Positions 21,620-29,377 of a DNA stretch of 55,819 nucleotides are shown piece by piece. Every line of letters begins with the position of its first letter. The stretch's first letter is position 1. The stretch comes from Sphingomonas sp. AOB5 (GTDB lineage Bacteria; Pseudomonadota; Alphaproteobacteria; Sphingomonadales; Sphingomonadaceae), in NCBI RefSeq assembly GCF_029433115.1, contig NZ_JARNTV010000025.1, positions 1 through 55,819 of the forward strand, written 5' to 3'. Made by a program: the position numbers and the translations under genes. The notes beneath the pieces were generated by a model that worked only from the letters and a program-made list of their open reading frames with translations, was not told where the DNA came from and made no database searches.

Positions 21620-21996
21620 GTTCTGCTCCTTCGGTGTTCGCCACCGGCCATCCGGCGGCTTCATGGGGAGCAACGGGGGCGGGCCATCGAGCCACGGGTC
21701 ACACCCCGCGCCAGCGCCCGAAGGGGGCGCAGCTGCACAAGCGCAGCGCGGAAGCGAGCCGGGTTTACCCGAGGCGGGCCCGCCCCATGCATGCCCATAA
21801 GAAGCAGTGGGATGGCCGGTGGTGGACCGGAGCAGGAACAGACGAAGCAGAAGGGCGCAGGCATAGGGGCGCTACAAGCCGGGCGCGCCTCATTCCGATG
21901 CCTGCTTGGCCGTTCGCTGATCGGGGAGCGCCAGCGGCGCATCAGCAAACGGCTTTTGATCCCGCCGGGAAGCCCGGGCCGGGCGCGGGATCGGGG
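21620..21996. other. 377-bp GC-rich gap
   Basis: Between the 73-residue gene and the integrase stop. Open frames exist on both strands but are Arg/Pro/Ala-rich shadows without ribosome-binding sites. I see no clear gene, terminator or repeat here. Confidence 0.5.
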
Positions 21997-23352
21997 TCAG
22001 CGCTGGCTTGGGCGCTTACCTTTCGCACGACCGCGGCGAGGTGGCGCAGGCTGCGCCGCCTTGTCGCGCGTAGCGGCGGCTTTGGAGGCTTTGGCTTCAG
22101 CCGCTTCATCCTCCGGCTCTACCGGATTCCATCCGCCGATGCCTTGCAACACACGATCCGCGTGCTTGATCGTGTTCACGTGCCCATAATGCTCCTCGAT
22201 CATCTTGACCGACGTGCCCATCTGCTCGGCCAGAAAATACACATCGACGCCTTCGCTGAGGCGGAACGTCGCATAGGTATGGCGGAAACAATAAATGGAG
22301 CGGGGCGTCCCGGAGGACCCTTCCAGCAGCCCGACCTTCTTGAGAAGGTGGGTGATGGTTTCATCGTAGAGCGACTTATTGAGCTTACCGGTGATGGTGG
22401 TGAACACCGGATCGTCCGGCTTGGTCGCCTTTGAAAGCTTGCGGATACGATCAAGGTATTTGCTGACGCTCGCCGGTGCCACTAGCTTGCGCGACTTGCC
22501 TTTGCCCTGAACGAACAGCACGACGATCTCGCGGCCGTCGCGATCCTTCGCGGGCGTGATGTCGCGCCAACGAAGGTTCTTCGCCTCCGTGGGCCGCATG
22601 CCCGTGTTGCACATGATGAGAATGAAATTGTAGGCGACGGTGCGATACCAGATGCTCGATAGCTTCGCCGCGCTGCCATTCTCCTGCGGCGCACCGATCC
22701 ACTCATCGCGCGCGTACTCGTGGAGCTTCTTGTATTCCTCGGGCGTGAACTCATCGCGCCGCATCTTCTTCAATGCCGGGCGACTGCGGAAGCGTTGCGC
22801 ATCTCCGATGTAACGCTTGTCAGCGGCGAAATTCATGATGCCGCCGAAAATCGCCATCTCGAAGCTGATCGTCGCATCGCTCACGTAGTCCCGCAGGCTC
22901 TTGGTAGCGTTGGCACGCCGCCACGACGGATAGCCGTCCCATCGATCCTGACCGATCAGGTGAACCTGCGTCGTTCCGACATAGTTGTTGAGATGGTTGC
23001 TGATGACGGACTTGACCTTGCGCAGCCGTTCCGCCGTTATCTCGCCGCCCCGCTCGCGCTGCTCCTGCTTCACGATGTACTCGTCTGCGACCTGACTGAA
23101 TGGCCGGTTGAATACCGGCACGTCATGCTTGAGACGAAACCGTACATCGGCGTCGTGATCGAATGCCTTGTCGCGAGCAACGTTCACGTCCGATGTCTTG
23201 AGCGACACAGTCTTGTAGCGATCCGCCTTGGGAAGCTTGACGCGGCAGTACCAGTTACGATGCTGCACGTCGGTTCGACGGAAAATGATGAGCCCCGGCT
23301 TCAACTCTTCCTTATCGGTAATGAATGCCTTTTTGCCGTCGGGGGATGCCAT
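21997..23352 (-). CDS. int: Tyrosine recombinase, integrase of the mobile element
   Basis: 451 residues. An N-terminal arm-binding region (~1-90) precedes a core-binding domain (~85-190, with VADEYIVKQ). The catalytic domain shows Arg253 (NTGMRPTEAKNLRW), Lys in GKGKSRK (~286), Arg357/His358 in YCFRHTYATFRL (the usual first His of the box is Tyr354, a common variant), and Tyr389 in EEHYGHV. The ~50-residue C-terminal tail is Ala/Lys-rich and disordered. It sits 130 bp from the right att repeat, the standard position for the element's own integrase, and its upstream region contains the arm-like motifs. Confidence 0.85.
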   Translation of the reverse strand: MASPDGKKAFITDKEELKPGLIIFRRTDVQHRNWYCRVKLPKADRYKTVSLKTSDVNVARDKAFDHDADVRFRLKHDVPVFNRPFSQVADEYIVKQEQRERGGEITAERLRKVKSVISNHLNNYVGTTQVHLIGQDRWDGYPSWRRANATKSLRDYVSDATISFEMAIFGGIMNFAADKRYIGDAQRFRSRPALKKMRRDEFTPEEYKKLHEYARDEWIGAPQENGSAAKLSSIWYRTVAYNFILIMCNTGMRPTEAKNLRWRDITPAKDRDGREIVVLFVQGKGKSRKLVAPASVSKYLDRIRKLSKATKPDDPVFTTITGKLNKSLYDETITHLLKKVGLLEGSSGTPRSIYCFRHTYATFRLSEGVDVYFLAEQMGTSVKMIEEHYGHVNTIKHADRVLQGIGGWNPVEPEDEAAEAKASKAAATRDKAAQPAPPRRGRAKGKRPSQR

Positions 23353-23363
23353 ATCGCCTCACA

Positions 23364-23432
23364 CTGTGCAGGTTCTGTGCAGATCGACGGCGTAAGTGCT
23401 TGATTTGCCGTATCTGCGCAGTCTCTGTGTAG
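23364..23432 (+). other. Right-end integrase arm-like motifs
   Basis: Two 19-bp motifs, CTGTGCAGGTTCTGTGCAG (23364-23382) and CTGCGCAGTCTCTGTGTAG (23414-23432), match at 15 of 19 positions. Between them, TAAGTGCTTGATTT (23393-23406) resembles the left-end motif at 3135. They lie between the integrase start and the right att repeat, so they could both bind integrase and regulate its promoter. Confidence 0.5.
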
Positions 23433-23482
23433 GCAATTATATACAAATTTCTTGTTTATTTCTAGCTATTTAAGATAATACC

Positions 23483-23503
23483 TGGACCCCGGCACAAGGC
23501 CGG
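23483..23503 (+). repeat. Right direct repeat (attR core) inside a chromosomal palindrome
   Basis: Identical over 21 bp to 3106-3126. Here the sequence continues GGTGACG, so ACCCCGGC (23486-23493), ACAAG, GCCGGGGT (23499-23506) forms a perfect 8-bp hairpin. This resembles the abundant intergenic palindromes of sphingomonads. The uninterrupted palindrome marks the chromosomal side of the junction. Confidence 0.75.
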
Positions 23504-23520
23504 GGTGACGGTGGTTGGGA

Positions 23521-24372
23521 TCATCCGTTCACAACCGTCCCGCCATTCGGGTGCAACACCTGCCCGCTCATGTAGCTGGCGTCTTCGCACGCCAGGAACA
23601 GGAAGCTCGGCGCGACTTCGTTGGGCTGACCGGGACGGCCCATCGGGGTGTTTTCGCCGAAGGTTTCCAGCTTCTCGGGCGACGCGCCGCCGCAGGGGTT
23701 GAGCGGGGTCCAGATCGGGCCGGGGGCGACTGCGTTGACGCGGATACCCTCGCCCACCAGATTTTCCGAGAGGCTGCGGGTGAAGGCGACGATGGCGCCC
23801 TTGGTCGAGCTATAGTCGAGCAGCTCCTTCGATCCGGCATAGGCGGTGATCGAGGTGCAGTTGATGATCGCCGCCCCCGTCTTCAGGTGCGGCCGCGCGG
23901 CCTGGGTCAGGTAGAACATGCCGAAGATGTTGGTCTGGAAGGTGCGGACCAGCTGCTCCTCGGTGATGTCAGTGATATCCTTGTCGGGATGCTGCTCGCC
24001 GGCATTGTTCACGAGGATGTCGATCTGTCCGAATTCGGACAGCAACTGTTCGATTGCGCGATCGCACATCTTCTTCGAGCCCACATCGGCCTTGATCAGC
24101 AGCGCGCGGCGGCCCTCGGCTTCGACGATGCGCCGGGTCTCCTCGGCATCCGCGTCCTCGAGCAGATAGAGGATGCCGATGTCCGCGCCTTCGCGGGCAT
24201 AGAGCGCAGCGACGGCACGGCCGATGCCGCTGTCGGCACCGGTCACCAAAGCGACCTTGCCCTTGAGGCGGCCGGAACCGGGGTAGCGCGGCTCATATTC
24301 GGGTTTGGGGTCCAGGGTGCGCTCCTCTCCCGGCAGCGCGTCCTCGTGGATCATTTCGGCGGTGTCGACCAT
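23521..24372 (-). CDS. SDR-family oxidoreductase, stress-type (YghA-like)
   Basis: 283 residues from ATG 24372 (AGGAGC 7 nt upstream). A ~35-residue N-terminal extension (EDALPGEERTLDPKPEYEPRYPGSGRL) precedes the Rossmann fold: cofactor motif TGADSGIGRAVA, NNAGEQHP, catalytic Ser in NCTSITAYAGS, and YSSTKGA with Tyr and Lys. The extension is typical of the YghA/YhdF group associated with general stress and envelope maintenance. NADP or NAD preference is not certain. It is the first chromosomal gene right of the element and has a palindrome with a GGAAC box in its promoter region. Confidence 0.85.
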   Translation of the reverse strand: MVDTAEMIHEDALPGEERTLDPKPEYEPRYPGSGRLKGKVALVTGADSGIGRAVAALYAREGADIGILYLLEDADAEETRRIVEAEGRRALLIKADVGSKKMCDRAIEQLLSEFGQIDILVNNAGEQHPDKDITDITEEQLVRTFQTNIFGMFYLTQAARPHLKTGAAIINCTSITAYAGSKELLDYSSTKGAIVAFTRSLSENLVGEGIRVNAVAPGPIWTPLNPCGGASPEKLETFGENTPMGRPGQPNEVAPSFLFLACEDASYMSGQVLHPNGGTVVNG

Positions 24373-24411
24373 TGCCAAGCTCCTGAAAAGGCTTGGTTCG
24401 GTAACCGCCGC

Positions 24412-24428
24412 GGAACCCGATGGGTTCC
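24412..24428 (-). promoter_or_regulatory. GGAACCC dyad / possible EcfG-type promoter element
   Basis: GGAACCC-GAT-GGGTTCC is a perfect 7-bp dyad 40 bp upstream of the SDR start. On the minus strand GGAAC is followed 16-17 nt later by CGGTT, close to the alphaproteobacterial EcfG general-stress promoter (GGAAC, 16-17 nt, CGTT). One mismatch, so tentative. Confidence 0.35.
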
Positions 24429-24501
24429 GCATCTTGTCAGAGGCGGCTTGTTGCCGCGCTTGCTTGTTGGGGGCGACTTACTCTCGCCCCAGGGCGACGG
24501 T

Positions 24502-24597
24502 TCAAGCGACGAGGCTCGAACCGTGCGCGCTGGTGATGACGATGACGAACGCGGTCATCGCGAAGGACATGACGCCGAAGGCGATCTGACGAACCAT
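24502..24597 (-). CDS. 31-residue membrane micro-protein
   Basis: ATG at 24597 with AAGGAG ~8 nt upstream. The product (MVRQIAFGVMSFAMTAFVIV...) is one hydrophobic helix with a short polar tail. It lies 29 bp downstream of a second tiny gene on the same strand, and both have good ribosome-binding sites. Tiny hydrophobic products of this type are frequent in sphingomonads but unassigned. Too short for standard gene callers. Confidence 0.5.
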   Translation of the reverse strand: MVRQIAFGVMSFAMTAFVIVITSAHGSSLVA

Positions 24598-24626
24598 GAT
24601 CTGTCTCCTTGTTTCGGTGCTGCGGA

Positions 24627-24731
24627 TCAGGCGATCGGCAGCAGCGGGGTGGAAGCGATCACGAGGACGGCGGTGAGCAGCAGCGAACCCAGAACGGCAA
24701 CGGTCTGCTGAGCGGTGTTGGTGACGGTCAT
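24627..24731 (-). CDS. 34-residue membrane micro-protein
   Basis: ATG at 24731 preceded by CAGGGAG ~6 nt upstream; stop at 24627. The product starts MTVTNTAQQTVAVLGSLLLT and ends VIASTPLLPIA: a polar N-terminus and one hydrophobic helix. A GG-N10-GC element lies 65-80 bp upstream. Probably co-transcribed with the 31-residue gene. Function unknown. Confidence 0.5.
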   Translation of the reverse strand: MTVTNTAQQTVAVLGSLLLTAVLVIASTPLLPIA

Positions 24732-24793
24732 TGGTAACTCCCTGGTCTGTTATTCGGCTTGCCGGACCATCCGGCTGCCGATGCCAGACTGGA

Positions 24794-24812
24794 TTGCAGG
24801 GAGCGTGCCAAT
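24794..24812 (-). promoter_or_regulatory. Sigma-54-like promoter candidate for the micro-gene pair
   Basis: On the minus strand ATTGGCACGCTCCCTGCAA contains TGGCAC and CTGCA with the obligatory GG-N10-GC spacing of RpoN promoters; the -12 box has C instead of T at its first base. The predicted transcription start would be about 50 nt upstream of the 24731 ATG. By eye only. Confidence 0.35.
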
Positions 24813-24891
24813 TTTCTAAGTCATTGAAAAACCACAACCCGTCCCTACGGACAAATACAGGGTTGGGAATTTAATGGAAATCACGTTGTGA

Positions 24892-24914
24892 AATTCACCA
24901 CTATGCGGTGAATT
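24892..24914 (-). terminator. Hairpin at the 3' end of the diguanylate cyclase gene
   Basis: AATTCACC and GGTGAATT form an 8-bp stem with a 7-nt loop, overlapping the TAA stop at 24913. Downstream on the minus strand a few T residues follow, but not a strong T-tract. Confidence 0.4.
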
Positions 24915-25941
24915 ATCCCACCAAAACTCGATTTCGGCCCGATTCCTTCGCCGCATAAAGCAGGCGATCGGCGCGCTGGAACACCGACGAGCACATTTCG
25001 CCGCCCGGCGATGCCGAAATCCCGGCCGAGAAGGTGATCTCGCCCAGCGGCGCATCGCTTTCACGCAGCCGGTAGTTGCGGGTCGAGACGCTGGCGCGGG
25101 CCGCGTCGAGCGTGGCGCGCGCTTCGTTGACGTCGACGCCGGTGAACAGCACCGCGAATTCCTCGCCGCCATAGCGGGCGACCAGATGCGCGCCGCAGGA
25201 CTTGGTCAGCGCCTCGGCGATGGCTTTCAGCACGCGGTCGCCCACGGCATGGCCGAACCGGTCGTTGACCGACTTGAAGTGATCGACGTCGCACACCGCC
25301 AGGCAGACCGGCTGGCCCGCGTTCGACTGGGCGGCAAAGGCTTCCTCGAACGCGCGGCGATTCGGCAGATCGGTCAGCGGATCGCGGCGGGCATTGTCGC
25401 GCGCCTCCTCCAGCTTGGTGCGCAGGTCGCTGGCTTCGCGAGTCGCACTTTCCAGCCGGCTTTCGGCGGTGCGGATGCGCTCGAGCATTTCGGCGGTGAG
25501 CCGCGCGACTTCGCCCAGCGCCATCGCATTGTCGCCGGCCGAACGGGTGATCGCTTCCGCGCTGGCGGCCAGATCCCGGCCAAAGCCTTCGGTCTCGGCG
25601 CGCATGGCGTGGACCATGTCCTCGAACCCTTCGACCTGCATCTGGGTCTTGGCGACGAGGCCGTCGGCCTTTTCCTTGGCGGCCGCGGCGCCCGACACGG
25701 GCTTGATGTCGCAGCCCAAGGTCTCGATGTCGCGCTTGGTCAGCCGCACGCCGCCATCGGTGAGCGACTCTACGGCGCGGGCAAGCGCCCCGTCCGGATC
25801 GCTGAGCAGATGATAGGCGAACGCGAAATTGGCCGGATCGACTTCGAGCCGCTGGTCGAACAGGAAATTTCCGATTCGGTCGAACAGCCGCCGGGGCGTA
25901 TCGCCCTCACCTGCAGTCCGAACGGCCCTCACAGCGGCCAT
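24913..25941 (-). CDS. GGDEF diguanylate cyclase lacking the I-site
   Basis: 342 residues from ATG 25941 (an in-frame GTG at 25953 is the alternative). The N-terminal ~180 residues are helical with a coiled coil (AESRLESATREASDLRTKLEEARDNARRD), and no sensory domain is recognised. The C-terminal GGDEF domain has DPLTDLPNRRAF, CDVDHFKSVND and the catalytic RYGGEEF at about residue 260, so it should make cyclic di-GMP. The RxxD inhibitory site expected just before GGEEF reads CGAH, so product inhibition is probably absent. Soluble cytoplasmic protein. Confidence 0.85.
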   Translation of the reverse strand: MAAVRAVRTAGEGDTPRRLFDRIGNFLFDQRLEVDPANFAFAYHLLSDPDGALARAVESLTDGGVRLTKRDIETLGCDIKPVSGAAAAKEKADGLVAKTQMQVEGFEDMVHAMRAETEGFGRDLAASAEAITRSAGDNAMALGEVARLTAEMLERIRTAESRLESATREASDLRTKLEEARDNARRDPLTDLPNRRAFEEAFAAQSNAGQPVCLAVCDVDHFKSVNDRFGHAVGDRVLKAIAEALTKSCGAHLVARYGGEEFAVLFTGVDVNEARATLDAARASVSTRNYRLRESDAPLGEITFSAGISASPGGEMCSSVFQRADRLLYAAKESGRNRVLVG

Positions 25942-26074
25942 AGCCCCACACACCCTCAGATATCAGCGGCGCGATCAGGCGCCGTTTCAATGTCGGCCAA
26001 CAGGGTTAAGGGCCAACTGCTAATATCCGGTGAGCGGCGAATTTACCTTCAGGAAAGGGCAGATTCGTCCACGG

Positions 26075-26623
26075 TCAGCGGCGCATCCGCTTCGCGCGAA
26101 GCTTGCGCACTTCCTCCAGCGTCAGGCGGATATGATCGTTTGGATTCATATCGTTATGCGCGAACACGACCTTGCCGTTCGGTGCGATGACGTAGCTGGT
26201 GCGGGTGGTCCAGCCTGCGGTGCGGCCCGAGGCATTGGGCAGCGCCACGTCATAATCCTTCACGATCTTCGCATCGGCCACCGCCACCGGAAACTGGCCC
26301 GCGCAATGCTCGGCCGAGAATTTGGAGAGCTGATCGACATTGCCGCCGGTCATGCCGATCACCGTAGCGCCGGCCGCCTTGAAATCGGGGATCGCCTTGG
26401 CGAAGGCCTGTGCCTCGATGTTGCAGCCGCCGGTGAATGCCGCGGGGAAGAAATAGAGCACCACCGGCCCCTTTTTCAGGGCGTCGGCCAGCTTCACCTG
26501 GAACGGCTTGCCCGCCATCGCGCCATTGGCGGTGAAGACCGGCGCGGTCGCCCCGGGCGCCAGCGCAGCCGAAGCCGGAATGGAAAGGGTCAGGGCGATC
26601 GCGGCGAAGGCATAGGGGCGCAT
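26075..26623 (-). CDS. Periplasmic peroxiredoxin (AhpC/TSA-BCP type)
   Basis: 182 residues with a signal peptide (MRPYAFAAIALTLSIPASAALA). The thioredoxin-fold core contains FFPAAFTGGC, the peroxidatic motif P-x-x-x-T-x-x-C with Cys67; a second Cys is at about 107 (SAEHC), a possible resolving residue. The role is reduction of hydroperoxides in the periplasm; the reductant is not encoded nearby. GGGAGAG precedes the ATG at about 8 nt. Monocistronic, convergent to nothing close. Confidence 0.8.
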   Translation of the reverse strand: MRPYAFAAIALTLSIPASAALAPGATAPVFTANGAMAGKPFQVKLADALKKGPVVLYFFPAAFTGGCNIEAQAFAKAIPDFKAAGATVIGMTGGNVDQLSKFSAEHCAGQFPVAVADAKIVKDYDVALPNASGRTAGWTTRTSYVIAPNGKVVFAHNDMNPNDHIRLTLEEVRKLRAKRMRR

Positions 26624-26739
26624 CAGAGTCTCTCCCGAGGGTTTGTCCGAGTTTTACGCGCGCCGGACGGCGAAGTCTAAGAGTTGTTCGAAACCAGAGC
26701 GGGCTGGCACCGCATGCGCCGATAGGCGCATCCAACAAC

Positions 26740-27810
26740 CTAACGCGTCAGCGAGATGCCGATGCGGAAGTGGGTGTCGCGCACATCGATATCGTCGAGC
26801 GTCTCGCCCCAGCCGGTAAAGCCCTGGCCGAAGAGATAGATGCCGAGGCCACCCCCGGTGAGCCGCCCGATCGGATAGGAGACGGACATCTCGCCCGAAT
26901 AACGCCCGGTCTCGAAGCTGCCGCGCGCGGTGGCGGAGACCTTCAGGCCGTTCTCCTGCTGGATCGCCGCGGTGATCGCACTGTGCCCCCAGGTCCCGCG
27001 CAGATTGTTCGGCCCGCCTTCGCGGCCGACATAAAGCCAGCCCATCGGCGCGATATCGAGCCGCCACTCATTGCCCAGATCGATCGTGCCCTGCGCACGG
27101 ACGAACAGCCGGTTGACGTCGATCGAACCGGGCAGGCCGCGCCCGTTGCTGTCGTGGCGATAGCCGAGCGAGAACACGGTGTGCTCGCCCATCGGGATAT
27201 CGGCATAGACTTCGGGGCTGTAGACGGTCGAGCGGAACGGGCCCGACGGCTCGTCCAGCGCCCAGAACATCGTCTGGGTATAGGCGAAGCGCAGATTGCC
27301 GAGCTTGAGCGGCGCATCCGCCGCAAAGGGGCGGAAGGCGAAGCTGACCTGCAGCTTGGCGCCCGAATCGTTGAGGCCCGCCACGCCATAGATCGGCTCG
27401 TGCGGCTCGAACCGGTCGAGGAACGCCGAGGAGGATCCGGTCGAGCTGCTGGCGACGGTCTCGCCCGGGCCCGGCATGCTGGCGGGCGGATGCGCCTGAT
27501 TGGGCGGGATCGCGACCCCGGCCAGGCCGACCGGCACATAGCGCGCCTTGACGAAGCCGCCGGGCGCGACACTGCGCTTCGGCGCGGGCATGCGCTGCAG
27601 GACGAGGCGGGTGCCGTCGGTCGCGGTCAGCTCGATCTCGCGTGGACCCTCGGCGTCGACCGGCTCGGTCCCTTCGTTGACGAGGAACACCTCGACCCCG
27701 TTCAGCGCCTCGCGCTCGTCGGCGACCTGCTCGGGCACCGCACGCAATTGCGCCGCCGCGGGGGTCGCGACGACGAATCCTAGTGCGAGGAGAGCGAGCT
27801 TCAGGCGCAT
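26740..27810 (-). CDS. pldA: Outer-membrane phospholipase A (OMPLA)
   Basis: 356 residues from ATG 27810, with signal peptide MRLKLALLALGFVVATPAAAQ. The C-terminal ~240 residues are alternating beta strands of a barrel. The family active-site block is visible as YRHDSNGRGLPGSIDVNRLF (His and Ser of the His-Ser-Asn triad; the second signature is degenerate). Residues 20-130 form a periplasmic beta region (ELTATDGTRLVLQRMP...) longer than in E. coli PldA. It hydrolyses phospholipids that reach the outer leaflet. Divergent from hisN. Confidence 0.75.
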   Translation of the reverse strand: MRLKLALLALGFVVATPAAAQLRAVPEQVADEREALNGVEVFLVNEGTEPVDAEGPREIELTATDGTRLVLQRMPAPKRSVAPGGFVKARYVPVGLAGVAIPPNQAHPPASMPGPGETVASSSTGSSSAFLDRFEPHEPIYGVAGLNDSGAKLQVSFAFRPFAADAPLKLGNLRFAYTQTMFWALDEPSGPFRSTVYSPEVYADIPMGEHTVFSLGYRHDSNGRGLPGSIDVNRLFVRAQGTIDLGNEWRLDIAPMGWLYVGREGGPNNLRGTWGHSAITAAIQQENGLKVSATARGSFETGRYSGEMSVSYPIGRLTGGGLGIYLFGQGFTGWGETLDDIDVRDTHFRIGISLTR

Positions 27811-27897
27811 GTCGGGCCGGATTGGCAGGGCATTGTGACGTTTGCGAGTAAAAACTGGGTGCTGGCGGACCCGGCACCACCCCGCTAGGTGCGGACC

Positions 27898-28680
27898 ATG
27901 CCCGTATCCGAGACCGATATCGCCCTTGCCCAGCGCCTCGCCGACGCCGCGGGCGCCGCGATCCGCCCGCGTTTCCGCGCCGAATATGGGCTGGAGACCA
28001 AGGGCGACCAGTCCCCGGTCACGCTCGCCGACCGCGAGGCCGAAGACGCGATGCGCCGCCTGATCATCGCAGAACGGCCGATGGATGGCATCCAGGGCGA
28101 GGAATATGGCGTGCGCGAGGGGACCAGCGGGCGGCAATGGGTGCTCGATCCGATCGACGGGACGCGCGCCTTCATCGCCGGGCGCCCGATCTTCGGCACG
28201 CTGATCGCGCTGATCGAGGATGGCTGGCCGGTGCTGGGCATCATCGACCAGCCGATCCTGAAGGAACGCTGGCTGGGCGTGGTCGGCATGGGCACCACCT
28301 TCAACGGCGCACCCGCCAGCACGCGCCGCTGCCGGGAACTGGGCGACGCGCTGCTCGCCACCACCTCGCCTGCTTTGTTCGGCGACGGACAGCTCCACGC
28401 CTTCGAGCATCTAGACGCGCAGGTGCGCAGCACCGTGCTGGGCGGCGACTGCTATAATTATGGCGCGGTGGCGAGCGGCTGGCTCGATATCGTGGTCGAG
28501 GACGGGCTGAAGCTGCACGACTTCGCGGCTCTGGTGCCGGTGGTCGAGGGCGCGGGCGGGCGGATGTGCGACTGGGCGGGCGATCCGCTGCACGCTGGCA
28601 GCATCGGCGAAGTGGTGGCGGCCGGCGATCCGGCACGAATCGACGATATCCTCGAAGCGCTGGAATGCCGCGGGCACTGA
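27898..28680 (+). CDS. hisN: Histidinol-phosphatase, inositol-monophosphatase fold
   Basis: 260 residues from ATG 27898. Metal-site motifs of the IMPase superfamily are present: GEEYG (~65), WVLDPIDGTRAFIAGRP (~83-99) and, near the C-terminus, GLKLHDFAALVPVVEGAGG in place of the usual WD-x-A-x-G. FIAGRPIFGTLIAL is characteristic of HisN-type rather than SuhB-type members. It catalyses the dephosphorylation of histidinol phosphate in histidine synthesis. The DUF2809 gene starts inside its 3' end (28665). Confidence 0.8.
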   Translation: MPVSETDIALAQRLADAAGAAIRPRFRAEYGLETKGDQSPVTLADREAEDAMRRLIIAERPMDGIQGEEYGVREGTSGRQWVLDPIDGTRAFIAGRPIFGTLIALIEDGWPVLGIIDQPILKERWLGVVGMGTTFNGAPASTRRCRELGDALLATTSPALFGDGQLHAFEHLDAQVRSTVLGGDCYNYGAVASGWLDIVVEDGLKLHDFAALVPVVEGAGGRMCDWAGDPLHAGSIGEVVAAGDPARIDDILEALECRGH

Positions 28681-29069
28681 CCTTCCGCCCGGGCTATGCG
28701 CTCGCGACGTTGCTGCTGTTCGCGGTCGAGGTCTGCATCGCCCTGTTCGTGCGTGACGCATGGGTGCGGCCCTATGGCGGCGACGTGCTGGCGGAGGCCC
28801 TGGTCTATTGCGGGCTGCGCGCGGTGACCCGGCTGGGTGTGGGTCCCGCGGTGGCGGTTGCGCTGGGCATTGCAGTGCTGGTCGAGCTGGGGCAATTGAT
28901 CGGCCTGCTCGATCTGCTGGGCCTGCGCGGTAATCGAATCGCCAGCGTGGTGCTGGGCGGCGCGTTCGAATGGCAGGACTTCCTTGCCTATGCCCTTGGT
29001 GCGCTGGCGGTGATCACCGTCGAGAGACTGCGCCCGACTCAGGTTGCATTGCACCAGCGCTTCCGCTAA
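28665..29069 (+). CDS. DUF2809 inner-membrane protein
   Basis: 134 residues from ATG 28665, overlapping the hisN stop by 16 nt. Four hydrophobic segments: [57 protein letters not shown] and [14 protein letters not shown]. The opening [17 protein letters not shown] and VRPYGGDVL motifs fit the DUF2809 family, whose function is unknown. Overlap with hisN implies joint translation. Confidence 0.75.
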   Translation: MPRALTFRPGYALATLLLFAVEVCIALFVRDAWVRPYGGDVLAEALVYCGLRAVTRLGVGPAVAVALGIAVLVELGQLIGLLDLLGLRGNRIASVVLGGAFEWQDFLAYALGALAVITVERLRPTQVALHQRFR

Positions 29070-29158
29070 GCGCCCCGCTTTCCTCGAACATCTGGGATTG
29101 CCCGGCCATCAAGGGCTGCCGCGGCAATCTGTCTGTTCGAGATTATAAGGAGACCAAA

Positions 29159-29362
29159 ATGCCCAAGCTCAAGACGAAGAGCGGCGTGAAGAAGCGCTTC
29201 AAGTTCACCGCCACTGGCAAGGTGAAGCATGGAGTCGCCGGCAAGCGCCACCGCCTGATTTCGCACAACGCGAAGTATATCCGCCAGAATCGCGGCACCT
29301 CTGTGCTCGCCGATGCCGATGTTGCCCACGTGCGCCAGTGGGCGCCGTACGGCCTGAAGTAA
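29159..29362 (+). CDS. rpmI: 50S ribosomal protein L35
   Basis: 67 residues, the family length, starting [15 protein letters not shown] with the conserved KTKSG and RHRL motifs ([14 protein letters not shown]). Small, very basic ribosomal protein of the large subunit. AAGGAG lies ~8 nt upstream of the ATG. rplT follows after 15 bp, the usual rpmI-rplT pair; infC is not in the window upstream, where DUF2809 sits instead. Confidence 0.97.
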   Translation: MPKLKTKSGVKKRFKFTATGKVKHGVAGKRHRLISHNAKYIRQNRGTSVLADADVAHVRQWAPYGLK

Positions 29363-29377
29363 GGAGGGCCAGGACAC

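Larger units (their letters stand above)
3127..23482. mobile_element. Putative ~20.4-kb integrative mobilizable element
   Basis: The element is bounded by the 21-bp direct repeat at 3106 and 23483. It carries a tyrosine integrase at the right end (21997-23352, read inward), a MobQ relaxase, a VirD4/TraD-like ATPase and matching 19-bp repeats near both ends. Genes inside are often AT-richer than the flanks, especially 3.3-9.5 kb. No VirB/Tra channel genes are present, so it would need a helper conjugation system. Cargo: the STAND/DUF2971 block, a putative N-hydroxylase/DUF1989/hemerythrin block, and several small hypothetical genes. Boundaries are inferred from the repeat, not from comparison with an empty site. 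Confidence 0.75.

Noticed and set aside
21661..21948. Minus-strand frame of 95 codons between the 73-residue gene and the integrase
   Set aside because: Pro/Arg/Ala-rich with no Shine-Dalgarno sequence; overlaps several equally long shadow frames.
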